From NCBI GenBank assembly GCA_004794655.1, contig SMMW01000568.1:2159001-2223000 (forward strand): a stretch of 64,000 nucleotides of DNA. The letters are read 5' to 3'. Shown here piece after piece: positions 1 through 9,559 of the stretch (the stretch's first letter is position 1; each line of letters begins with the position of its first letter). The notes beneath the pieces were generated by a model. It made no database searches. It was not told the DNA's origin and saw nothing but the letters and a program-made list of their open reading frames with translations. The position numbers were made by a program, and so were the translations under genes. Source of the DNA: Marisa cornuarietis (taxonomy: Eukaryota > Mollusca > Gastropoda > Architaenioglossa > Ampullariidae).

Positions 1-27
1 TGTAGGTTTGATCCCTACATTAGTGGG

Positions 28-265
28 TAGCGGAATTTTCTTTCCCACGACAGTTAGGGATGGGGCGGAAATTCAGCCAATCAGAGTGCCGGTCTATGTT
101 ATTTTGTCAGAGGTTTGGGGTTAGGATTTGGGTTGGGTTAGGGTTAGGGTTAGGGTTAAGTTTAGTTTATTAGGTACAATAGGGCAATTGAATGGAGCGA
201 GCAGACGACGGCATATTGGCTGAATTTCCACCATCCCTAACTGTCTGGGGAAAAAAATTCCGCTA
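28..265. mobile_element. MITE with ~53-bp terminal inverted repeats and telomere-like interior (copy 1)
   Basis: The left end (28-82) and the right end (about 207-265) are near-perfect reverse complements. Both run from TAGCGGAATTTT through CAGTTAGGGATGG to AAATTCAGCCAAT. The 130-bp interior holds a short run of TTAGGG-type units at about 129-157. Flanking GTGGG on the left and GCGGG on the right may be a decayed 5-bp target duplication. There is no coding capacity, so this is a non-autonomous DNA element of unknown superfamily. Its partner lies at 6471-6702. Confidence 0.75.
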
Positions 266-1516
266 GCGGGTAAGCTGGGGGATTTGCAAATCATTCTCGT
301 GACAGCCATGATAACAGCGTTGTCTTGACAGCGCCAACGACAGACTGATCGGAAAATGTGAATGAGCCGTGTAGCCACCAGACATCACTCGGTAAATTGG
401 GCATCAGCACCGACAGCATAGTTTAAGCCTAAGACCTGCTGCAAAGAATGTTACTTCCAGTTAACTTAAACAGGATGCTCATACGAAGACTCTTCAAAGG
501 AAAAAAAGAGTAAAAAGTGGTAGATCCTTGACCTTTGATAATCAGCTGGGTGGTGGGTAGTGAGGGAGCGAGAGAGAGAGAGAGAGAAGCAAAACAGACA
601 TGTTGACACTAGCATCCCCAATAAGGCCATTCGCAGCTTATACAACCATAAGTAGGTAAACGAAGACTATACGCCAAACAATGAGCCACAATCCAGTCAA
701 ATACCACACAATACGCAAGGATTTGCATGTGGACGGTACAGTGATGATTTCTTGCGTATTTAAACTACTTTTCAAAAAGATATCAGAAACAAGAGATCTG
801 CGTTATTGATTCAACTCATAATACTATGCAATGTGACACACGACCATGAGTCGTTGTAACAGGTTTTTTTCGATGATCTCCAAAAAACCCCACTTGCTGC
901 TTGTGTCATTTCCAACCGTGAAGATACAGAAAATTAGAGAGGATGCTAAATATGCTTACAAAAGCATTCGTCGGACATTAAAGATATATGTTTCAAAAGT
1001 AAGCCAAACATATTTACAATCTCTTAAATGATAAAATCATCCTAGATCTTGTGAAAGCAGAAAAAGGAAAACTAACCCATCGCTAAGAATACAAAACAGG
1101 TGTGCCTTAGTATCGACTAACAGACTAAGCTCAGGTCGGTCAGATGATCTGCGAGCGAAACAACAAACTTTTGCTACTTCCTGCTACATAACTACAAACT
1201 AGAAACACATAACCCATATCGTTCACCGCATGGAGAAATAAAATACGCAAATTGCCACCACTGTCCTTGCAAGAGTGTGTGCTAGAAAGTTTGCATAAGC
1301 ATAAATTTAGTGAGTATGAAATAGTGATTGTTAATTAGCGCTCAGTAAAGAATTAGTGAGTGTGAACTAGCATTAGGTGTGGAGCTGATGTGTGTGGACA
1401 AAAGAGAGATAGAAAGAAGAAAAAACGAAGATGGAGAAGAACAGCAAAAAGTACGGAGTTGTGGTTCTTATTAGTTTAGGCCACAATACCTTGACGGCAA
1501 CCATGGCAGATTTGCC
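266..1516. repeat. Duplicated non-coding block 'X', copy 1
   Basis: No gene is visible here. The stretch is nearly identical to 6703-7812, except for about 165 bp absent from the latter near 7237. It also matches in inverse the segments around 36.5-37.4 kb and 55.97-56.5 kb. It contains a short (GA)n run at about 569-587. The copies sit upstream of lectin promoters, so this is a segmentally duplicated flank and not an independent repeat family. Confidence 0.7.
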
Positions 1517-1683
1517 CTAGCAAGAGTTGGTGGCAATAAAAGGCAGCGTGTGACAAGATTCTTTCCCCTTCCCGACTGAGAACGTGAAGTTCGCGTACTG
1601 CAGGCGGCGACTGTCACCCGATGGAGGCTTTGTGAAGACCAACATTTCATTGTTAGGAACTCTGTCTCGGCACTCAAGTTTCT
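1517..1683 (-). CDS. Candidate terminal exon of an unrecognised gene (copy 1)
   Basis: On the minus strand a good acceptor (TGTGCAG) is followed by 167 nt that are open in phase 1 and end in TAG. The peptide starts EKLECRDRVPNNEML and ends FIATNSC, with four cysteines in total. A copy of exactly the same length and frame lies at 7813-7979; a third copy at 36294-36460 has lost both the acceptor and the frame. I do not recognise the domain and no other exons of such a gene were found. It could be the 3' exon of a neighbour carried along with the lectin duplications, or a chance open frame. Confidence 0.35.
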
Positions 1684-1812
1684 CTGCACACAGGGTCTTT
1701 ATTGAACGAATGATTGAGCACAGCCGGCAAACTTGACCATGTCCCGAAGATGTCTCCAAGATGGCATAATGATCACAATAAACACGTGTATGATAATCAA
1801 ACATTTAAAAAA

Positions 1813-2573
1813 AAGCACTGAGCTCATTAAGGGTCCACAGTACTCTATGGATATTTTGAAAAAAACAAACAAAACGTTAGAGCCAAGGTTTTTTTAGAGC
1901 ATGTGTAAAGACACAACGAGTGGACATAATTACACCAAGGTATCTGCACATATTAACATCACAAGTTTTGTGCCATCATAAAACCATCTATCTGTTTTAG
2001 CAATAAAATTACCATGTCGACAAACAGCAACATTAGATTAATCTATATTTACCACAAGGTCCAGGCTCTTGGCAGCTTAGCACAAAACATTCAGTCGATT
2101 TTGCAGACCCACTACCGTATCACACACTAGTGCAATTTCATCAGCAAACAGAAGAATGACCAGCTGAATCACGTCCGACCAAAGCTGAAATCCGTGTACA
2201 CCTTTTGTCAAATTTCATAAGTTAATTCATTTATCAGTAAGAAAAACAAAATGGGACTACACATTTCTCTTTGTTTAAGCACTCTAGGACAGTTGAAGTA
2301 CTCCGTCAAATCTTCCCTGAGAGATGGAAGGAAAAAAAAAGAAAGACAGATTTTATACTGAGTCTGCTATGGATTTTTTGTTAACTTGCTGCACTTTTCC
2401 TGTGTGATTTATTTTATTTTCCGCAATACTATTATATGCTCTTTTACTACAGTAGCTAGAAAAAGAACAGTTTCTAGAGTCCACTTTTTTATTAATCGTT
2501 AATTAGCTGCATCAAACAAATACTGTAGCATCAAGATGAAAGTCATGGAAAGTATACTGATTTTTATGTGCAG
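1813..2573 (+). other. Intron-like sequence upstream of lectin A; exons 1-3 missing
   Basis: This stretch matches 12070-12825 of block B, which is the last part of intron 3. In block A it joins directly to block X at about 1812. The roughly 4 kb that holds promoter, exon 1, exon 2 and exon 3 in block B (8110-12065) is absent. No exon is visible in it. Confidence 0.6.
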
Positions 2574-2968
2574 GCGGCTGTCCTGTGGAGAAGAGCTATT
2601 TTCTTTACAACAATCGTTGTCTGAAGTTGTACATCAACAAGGAAGACTACCAGACCGCCAAAAGGCGGTGTGAAACAGACGGCACCCATCTCTTTTACTT
2701 CAAGTCACGTGAGCTGGACGGACAGGCTTTGTTGTTGCTGATGGACGCAATGGGTAAGCTACAGAATATTTTACTGCTGTCTCCTTTAAAAGGCGTGAGG
2801 TGTAGTTCGAACAATTGATGAATTATTTCGAAGGATTGATGAATTAATCATCAAAACACCAAGAATTTCATATCAATTTTGTTTTCGAAAACAAACACAA
2901 AGAAAAGAGGATAATGGCAGTATGGGTTTAAGGATGTACACGTATAAAGGAACAAAGACAGATTCATA

Positions 2969-3048
<80 letters not shown>

Positions 3049-3615
3049 CACATGCACATGAACACAAACACAAGAAAGCAAGAGAGTTGTACCCTACAAA
3101 ATAGTTGGAGAACTAAATAAACCTGAAAATACCTAGGAAAAAAGTAGTTTAAAACAGTTTAAGTTTTTCTCCGACACCGAGAACATTGAAGGTAGCATTT
3201 ATTGTACGAAATATCCATCCATTCAGTCTATCCTGGTGCACTTTTCAATCCCTGTGACCAGTTAAAGTCAATAGCATAATACACCAGGTTGTTAGGAAGA
3301 TCGGTGAAAGTAGATTAGGGCCATGTTGAATAAAAGAAGATAAATGGTTATTTTTGCGCAGGGCTAAAGTTTTCGGCCATAGATCCTGGTTTATGGGTTG
3401 GGGCGAATGACATTGTGACTGAGGGTCGCTTCCTCTGGAGCGACGGGTCCGTGTTGCCGAGAGATTCCGGACTCTGGTCAAGCGGACAACCGGACGACAA
3501 TTTGGGCAATGAGGACTGTGTTGAAGTCGGCTACATGAACGCTATTGTGCTCAACGACTTTGTCTGCACGATGAAGCGGGGATTTGTTTGTCAGGCAGAC
3601 ATCAAGACGCAGTGA
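2574..3615 (+). pseudogene. Lectin A: C-type lectin, 5'-truncated (exons 4 and 5 only)
   Basis: Exon 4 is 2574-2753 and exon 5 is 3362-3615, joined in phase 1 (ATGG|GTAAGC donor, GCGCAG acceptor). The two exons encode one intact long-form C-type lectin domain. The GGCPVEKSY start and RCLKLY carry the extra N-terminal disulfide; further landmarks are RRCETDG, LWVGAND, LWSDG, the sugar motif QPD followed by NEDC, then LND and FVCQ before the stop. Such domains bind sugars through calcium held by QPD, Glu and ND, and QPD usually means galactose-type binding. Signal-peptide and stalk exons are missing because about 4 kb is deleted upstream, so it is probably not expressed as a secreted protein. 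A polyadenylation signal AATAAA lies at 3734-3739. The (CA)n array 2972-3046 is in the intron. Confidence 0.8.
2972..3046. repeat. (CA)n microsatellite
   Basis: A pure CA run of about 75 bp in intron 4 of lectin A. Block B has the same array, shorter, at 13221-13273, so the locus is length-variable between duplicates. Confidence 0.95.
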
Positions 3616-3739
3616 ATGACAAATAATGTGTTGTCAACACTGTACGTTAGTAATGTCCGGCCAGCTGGTCACAGTCTCCTTCTGCTTTTATCATGGCACA
3701 TGGACGAGGACTGGTCATGCTGAAATTTGACTAAATAAA

Positions 3740-4680
3740 AAGAAACGTTATAAACATTCCTCTCATCATTGTGTTGTTCTCTCTTGTAATGTAAGATCTG
3801 ACGAGGGAGTGAATGGGAGACTGGAGTTAGTGACATCGTTTTGTCATAGAGATATCAGGAATCTTAATCCCTCAGGATGTTAAAAAAAAAAAATAAAACG
3901 CGCGTGCTTAGTATGAGGTGCATTTCTGTGTGCTTGCATTTATGGCTGCCTCTAAACTGGTTAGTATTTTATTATTACTATTCCTTCTGAACAGACAACA
4001 GGGCTTGTAACTGCCTCAAAAGCTACTGAAATTTGGGAGATCAACTCAAAAGATAGATTAAAATTTGAATCCTTTTTTGACAAACTAGAAGACCTGATCT
4101 TTGAGACACATCCTTTTCTCCTCAGATGCTTTGTTGTTGGTGTTGAATTTGAAAGGGAAAGTGCTTCCACCTCTCGTGATTTCGCACTGAGGGGGATGGG
4201 GTCTCTGGGGAATGTGGGTGTTGGGGAGGTAGATGAGGGTATGGGAGAATTGGGGAGGTGTGGGGAAAAGGTTGTTGTTTTTGTGGTGCCAGATGTTATT
4301 TAACACCGAAACACTCTTTTTCAACAAAAATGCATCTGAACAATATGCATTATATGTCAAAACTATCAAAATTTGTTGTTTTATCAAACTCGACCACGGC
4401 TTCCCAAAACCGCTTCTTTCTAGAGTGTCCTCTTATGTGGTCCCCACTATAACCACACATATCTTCAAGACTTGCAAAGATATCAAAATCTTTGAAAATT
4501 TAGGTAAAAGTTTGCACTTTACAAAGACATTAAAATCAATGGTCTATAATTTTGAGTAATGTCTGAACGATACTTTAAATTTAGAAAAAAATAGTACATT
4601 AAAAAAAATCACTGACCACTGTCAAAAATATTGTCTAGAATGTAACCATAAATACATTTAGTGTGACATTTTATATGCAG
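3740..4680. other. Spacer between lectin A and its second cassette
   Basis: This is duplicated at about 13960-15180. It contains a roughly 340-bp open frame without a start codon on the plus strand (about 3964-4305) and a 108-codon frame (4233-4559). The first is broken by an inserted base in the other copy; the second differs between copies only by replacements. I see no recognisable domain and no gene I can support. Confidence 0.5.
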
Positions 4681-5477
4681 CTGACTGCCCGGTGGAGAAG
4701 GGTTATATCTATTATGACACGCGATGTCTGAAGCTGTACATGATCAAACATGATCACCATGCTGCTAAAAGTCGCTGTGAATCTGACGGGGTTTATCTTT
4801 TACATTTAAAATTCCGTGAGCTGGACGTGCCGCCAGAGATGATTCTGTTGGAATAGAAAGGTTCACTGCTCCAGCAGAGCATCAAAATATCTTCGCGGCA
4901 TTAATTGTTGTTTTATTCAAGTCTGTCTGTCTGTCTGTCTGTCTTTCTGTCTGTCTGTCTTACAAGTAGTACTATTTTGTCACCTTACTGCGGTTACATA
5001 ACGTTGCAATATACAGTCGAGTGTCAACTAACATCATCAACACCATTTGAATCACTAATCATCATAAATCATCGAATATTCATTCGTCCATTCATACATT
5101 TATTATCAAACTCTTGAACCTGCATTCGCTTTGACCAAGTTCAAAGGCACACATTCTGAGATCGCAGGTCTGAACACTAAAGTAGGTTAATACCACGTTC
5201 AACAATCCCCAACGTCTTGTGCAGGACAGCCGCTTGGTATGGACAACACTCAACGTTTGTGGGTTGGAGCAGATGACATTGCGATCGACGGTCACTTTGT
5301 TTGGAGCGACGGAAACACTTTGTCTAGTGATTCCCCACTTTGGTCAACCAACAACCCTGACAACGCCGGGGGCAATGAACACTGTGTTGAGACAGTCTAC
5401 GATAACGCCGTCTTCCTTAATGATAATAACTGTGCAATGAAGTCGTGGTTTGTCAGACAGACATCAATATGCAGTGA
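4681..5477 (+). pseudogene. Lectin A': second C-type lectin cassette, NPD type, disrupted
   Basis: The exon-4 homologue starts at 4681 after TATATGCAG and reads DCPVEKGY then RCLKLYMIK, but it ends in an in-frame TAG (4854-4856) exactly where other copies have LLLMD and the splice donor. The exon-5 homologue starts at 5225 after TTGTGCAG and encodes QRLWVGADD, FVWSDG, NNPDN, NEHC and LND. Near its 3' end about 4 nt are missing within the FVC codons (about 5448-5453), which shifts the frame and removes the last conserved cysteine; the ancestral stop lies near 5475-5477. The triplet is NPD instead of QPD. The same defects occur at 15183-15984, so they predate the block duplication. With phase-1 borders it may once have been an alternative cassette for exons 1-3. 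Confidence 0.75.
4920..4960. repeat. (GTCT)n microsatellite
   Basis: A short tetranucleotide run inside the second lectin cassette. The paralogous run at 15423-15474 is longer. Confidence 0.9.
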
Positions 5478-5481
5478 ATGA

Positions 5482-6020
5482 ACAGACATAACTTGTGGCC
5501 AATGTCAGTGCATGCGGGTTCCATTCCTTTGGCTGCATCTTCCTACGACAAATGTCGGTAGATTTATCTCTATGATTTCCAAATAATACAAAATTCAATC
5601 TCCCCCCATGAAATAGTTGTCGTCTGTTTTAGTCTAAGATCTGAAGAGCGAGTGAAAGTATGACACTAATAATCACATTTTACGCTTGTATACAGGGCTT
5701 GATCCCTCCCTCCCACTCCTCTCTGTCTTTCTCTCTCTCTCTTCTCCGCCTCTCTCTTTCTCATTCCCTTCTTTCTTCCATTCGCTCTGTTTCATTCTCT
5801 CTTCTTTTGTTTACTATACAGTCATCTTGTGTACAAATATTGCACGAGAAATTGTCTTTTCAGCTCGGATTTCAGTAAATTGCCGGAATCCTTAAAAGCC
5901 CACAAAAATCCTAATTTGCTACTTTGCCGCATATAGATCAAATAAACAAACATTTATGTTTACACAAAAAGGTATTGTTTGATTTTATCGAAATTCAGTC
6001 ATCAAGGTCCGTTTTAAAAA
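5482..6020. other. Spacer: CT-rich tract plus duplicated segment
   Basis: The CT-rich part (about 5700-5830) is the uninterrupted version of the site that holds a LINE in block B at 16250. About 5850-6020 matches 45850-46030 downstream of lectin E. No gene is seen. Confidence 0.55.
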
Positions 6021-6156
6021 AAACTTTTTAATTTAGTCAAATCTCAGCATGACCAGTCCTCGTCCATGTGCCATGATAAAAGCAGAAGGAGACTGTGACC
6101 AGATGATGGACATTACTAACGTACAGTGTTGACAGCACATTATTAATTTTTGTCAT

Positions 6157-6400
6157 TCACTGCGTCTTGATGTCTGCCTGACAAACAAATCCCCGCTTCA
6201 TCGTGCACACATAGTCGATGAGCACGACACCGTTCACGTAGGCGACTTCAACACAGTCCTCATTGCGCCCATAGTCGTCCGGCTGTCCGCTTGACCAGAG
6301 TCCGGAATCTCTCGGCAACACGGACCCGTCGCTCCAGAGGAAGCGACCCTCAGTCACAATGTCATTCGCCCCAACCCATAAACCATGACCTATGACATTT
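6157..6400 (-). pseudogene. Lectin C: inverted orphan exon 5
   Basis: On the minus strand an intact terminal lectin exon reads LWVGAND, FLWSDGS, QPDDYGRNEDC and FVCQADIKTQ, with its stop at 6157-6159. About 150 bp of matching 3'UTR follow, down to about 6000. Upstream, no usable acceptor precedes the phase-1 frame and no exon 4 is found before the MITE at 6471. The calcium motif is LID where relatives have LND. The polyadenylation hexamer region is altered as well. It is an isolated 3' fragment, closest to lectin A. Confidence 0.75.
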
Positions 6401-6470
6401 TAACCTAAAGATAACCCACGAACTTATGACCCCTACAATGGCGTGTAGGTTTGACCCCTACATTTGCGGG

Positions 6471-6702
6471 TAGCGGAATTTTCTTTCCCACGACAGTTAG
6501 GGATGGGGCGGAAATTCAGCCAATCGGAGTGCCGGTCTATGTTATTTTGTCAGAGCTTTAGGGTTGTGGTTAGGGTTAAGTTTAGTTTATTAGGTACAAT
6601 TGGGCAATTGAGTGGAGCGAGCAGCCGACGGCATATTTCGCGTGCACTCCGATTGGCTGAATTTCCACCATCCCTAACTGTCTGGGGGAAAAAATTCCGC
6701 TA
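6471..6702. mobile_element. MITE with terminal inverted repeats (copy 2)
   Basis: The same element as at 28-265. The inverted termini are longer here because the match continues into CCAATCGGAGTGC / GCACTCCGATTGG, about 65 bp in all. Immediate flanks are GCGGG on both sides, a good candidate for a 5-bp target-site duplication. The interior TTAGGG-like run is shorter than in copy 1. Confidence 0.8.
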
Positions 6703-7812
6703 GCGGGTAAGCTTGGGGATTTGCAAATAAATCTTGTGACAGTCATGATAACAGCGTTGTCGTGACAGCGCCAACGACAGACTGATCGGAAAATGTGAAT
6801 GAGCCGTGTAGCCACCAGACATCACTCGGTAAATTGGGCATCAGCACCGACAGCATAGTTTAAGCCTAAGACCTGCTGCAAAGAATGTTACTTCCAGCTA
6901 ACTTAAACAGGATGCTCATACAAAGACTCTTCAAAGGAAAAAAAGAGTAAAAAGAGGTAGATCCTTGACCTTCTTTGATAATCAGCTGGGTGGTGGGTAG
7001 TGAGGGAGCGAGAGAGAGAGAGAGAGAAGCAGAACAGACATGTTGACACTAACATCCCCAATAAGGCCATCCGCAGCTTTTACAACCATAATTAGGTAAA
7101 AGAAGACCATGCGCCAAACAATGAGCCACAATCCAGTCAAATACCACACAATACGCAAGGATTTGCATGTGGACGGTACAATGATGTCTTCTTGCGTATT
7201 TAAACTACTTTTCAAAAAGATATCAGAAAAAAGAGATCTGCTTTCGTAGGACATTAAAGATATATGTTTCAAAAGTAAGCCAAACATATTTACAATCTAT
7301 TAAATGATAAAATCATCCTAGATCTTGTGAAAGCAGAAAAAGGTAAACTAACCCATCGCTAAGAATACAAAACAGATGTGCCTTAGTATCGACTAACAGA
7401 CTAAGCTCAGGTCGGTCAGATGATCTGCGAGCGAAACAACAAACTTTTGCTACTTCCTGCTACAAACCTACAAACTAGAAACACATAACCCATATCGTTC
7501 ACCTCATGGAGAAATAAAATACGCTAATAGCCATCACTGTCCTTGCAAAAGTGTGTGCCAGAAAGTTCGCATGAGCATAAATTTAGTGAGTATGAAATAG
7601 TGTTTTGCGTGATGCTGGTGATTGTTAATTAGTGCTCAGTAAAGAATTAGTGAGTGTGAACTAGCAATAGGTGTGGAGCTGATTAGTGTGGACAAAAGAG
7701 AGATCGAAAGAAGAAAAAACGAAGATGGAGCAAAAAACAGCAAAAACTACGGAGTTGTGGTTCTTATTGGTCCAGGCCACAATACCTTGACGGCAGCCAT
7801 GGCAGATTTGCG
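6703..7812. repeat. Duplicated non-coding block 'X', copy 2
   Basis: This is the direct copy of 266-1516 with a deletion near 7237. From about 7025 onward it is also the outer part of the large inverted repeat whose other arm ends near 37385. No gene is visible. Confidence 0.7.
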
Positions 7813-7979
7813 CTAGCAAGAGTTAGTGGCAATAAAAGGCAGCGTGTGACAAGTTTCTTTCCCCTTCCCGACTGAGAACGTGAAGTTCGCGTACTGCAGG
7901 CGGCGACTGTCACCCGATGGAGGCTTTGTGAAGACCAACATTTCATTGTTAGGAACTCTGTCTCGGCACTCAAGTTTCT
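7813..7979 (-). CDS. Candidate terminal exon of an unrecognised gene (copy 2)
   Basis: This is a second intact copy of the 167-nt phase-1 minus-strand exon at 1517-1683. Acceptor, stop and length are the same. Within the exon peptide only a Ser-to-Thr change before the CHTLPF stretch was noticed. No start exon or domain is recognised. Confidence 0.35.
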
Positions 7980-8369
7980 CTGCACACAGGGTCTTTATTG
8001 AACGAATGATTGAGCACAGCCGGCAAACTTGACCATGTCCCCAAGATGTCCCCAAACTGTCTCCAAGATGGCATAATGATCACAATAAACACGTGTTTGA
8101 TAGTTACCGATCAAACATATGTGAAACTGTTTACACTCTTATTTACATATTTAAAGATAACTACTGATAACTGAACTACCTAATCACTAATTATAGGTTG
8201 GGTATTTCTGGTTTGGCTAGCAACTTTCAATATAGCAATTAGACCTATTAAATTGTATCCTTTTTGTAAAACTACAAAAAACACTGTTGATCTGGCTATA
8301 TTTATGCCCGCATTGAGAAACATGTCTTCTCTCACAATGTTTCTACGCTATAACAGTATCTGGTCCCTA

Positions 8370-8600
8370 AGGATGGGTTGGTGATTGCCCAGACCTCTCT
8401 GTCACAGATCTGTTGAGGCGAGTAAATATTAAGGCTCTTGGTTCAGATGGGATCTGTGGACGCACCCTCCATTGCTAAGCCGAATAACTTTTACAGCGTC
8501 TGTTCGAGCTCTCTGTAGAGTCAGGCCGCATTCCTGATATTTGCAATCTTTCCCACATTGCTCCTGCTCTCAAAATTACAAGGCCCAGTCAACCCAACAA
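8370..8600 (+). mobile_element. Degenerate LINE reverse-transcriptase fragment
   Basis: Plus-strand translation in a broken frame shows the CR1/Jockey-type RT segment: LGSDGICGRTL, then LFELSVESGRIPDI, then PSQPN. Internal stops are present. An inverted copy lies at about 34650-34890. It is an old 5'- and 3'-truncated insertion that predates the inverted duplication. Confidence 0.55.
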
Positions 8601-9359
8601 AAGCGTGGTTTGATACGAACACGCTTTAGAATCAATATCTTACATTTCATTTGCAGCTCGAACACATACCATTCAAAGCACTCGCACCAATGAATTTTTT
8701 TTATAGAGACAAGCTCTTTAAAGAACAAATGGGTTAGCAAAAACAAATGGTTTTTCTAGAATAGTAGAGACGAGTGGGGAAAGTCCTGGACACCTTGATG
8801 ATCAAAGACGTGGTGACTATGAAAAGAAACAACAAACGCTACAATGTCAGTTACTAAAACGGTATACAATAATCACACTGTAACTAGTAGATGGGTAGAT
8901 GGATTCGAGCTTTCGGTAAACGATATTATTTATGATATCCGCGTTCACTTTGCGGTCCTGTAACAGGACTTGGCAACAGCAACGTTTTTCGTTTCGCTCG
9001 CACGAACAGATCACCTGACGGGGCTTAGTTTTCTAGTCGATAGTAGGAAGCGCTTATTTCATATTTCTTTGAGGCGACGGGTTATTTGGCCCTTTTCTAT
9101 TTTTATAAGTTCTGGGATGTCCTAGCCTGTAAATTTGTATGTAAATTTATACTGCTTGCTTCCATTCGACACACACAACTTTTAATACCCAAGGAATTAC
9201 TTTGTAAACTAATTCTACACCCAGTAAAACATTTGACATTTTCACGGAGGGTTGATTCACACACAGCAGGTGCGGATTTCTCGATATCATAAAAAACCAC
9301 ATTTGTTACAAAGAGTCTTGGTGTCGCACTGCAAAGTATAGTAAACTGCTCAATCAGAC

Positions 9360-9559
9360 CACGCCTCTCGAGGTGTGAATACCTATTGTTACCGAATCAC
9401 CTGCCATCACAAAATGTTGACGCCCCCATAACCACTGGGATTCTGGAAATGCGTATATATATTGCTGCCTGGCACAACGTTCAGAAAACCTACAGGCTCT
9501 GCTCTAAGAGTTCATACCTACTACCAGACAACATTGAAAGCGATTGAGGTGTTCAAATG
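9360..9559 (+). promoter_or_regulatory. Lectin B promoter, 5'UTR and exon 1
   Basis: Three elements line up. There is a near-palindrome CACGCCTCTCGAGGTGTG (9360-9377), a TATA box TATATATATT (9454-9463), and TTCAGA (9480-9485) about 26 bp downstream of TATA, which fits an initiator with transcription starting near 9482. About 75 nt later ATG (9557-9559) is followed directly by the donor GTAAGAG, so exon 1 codes for only the start methionine. The order and spacing recur at 33879-33681, 38406-38596 (ATG lost) and 53301-53115; the copy at 56934-57029 lacks the palindrome. Confidence 0.7.

Noticed and set aside
129..157. Possible chromosome end or interstitial telomere
   Set aside because: Only four to five TTAGGG-type units, and they lie inside a transposon bounded by inverted repeats.
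2851..3081. Cys-Val repeat proteins from (CA)n/(GT)n arrays (also near 30.9, 35.2 and 57.4 kb)
   Set aside because: Simple-sequence translation only.
4233..4559. 108-codon frame conserved between copies A and B (also 14725-15051)
   Set aside because: The copies differ at about five codons, all replacements, and the surrounding DNA is equally similar. Conservation reflects recent duplication, and no domain or splice context is seen.
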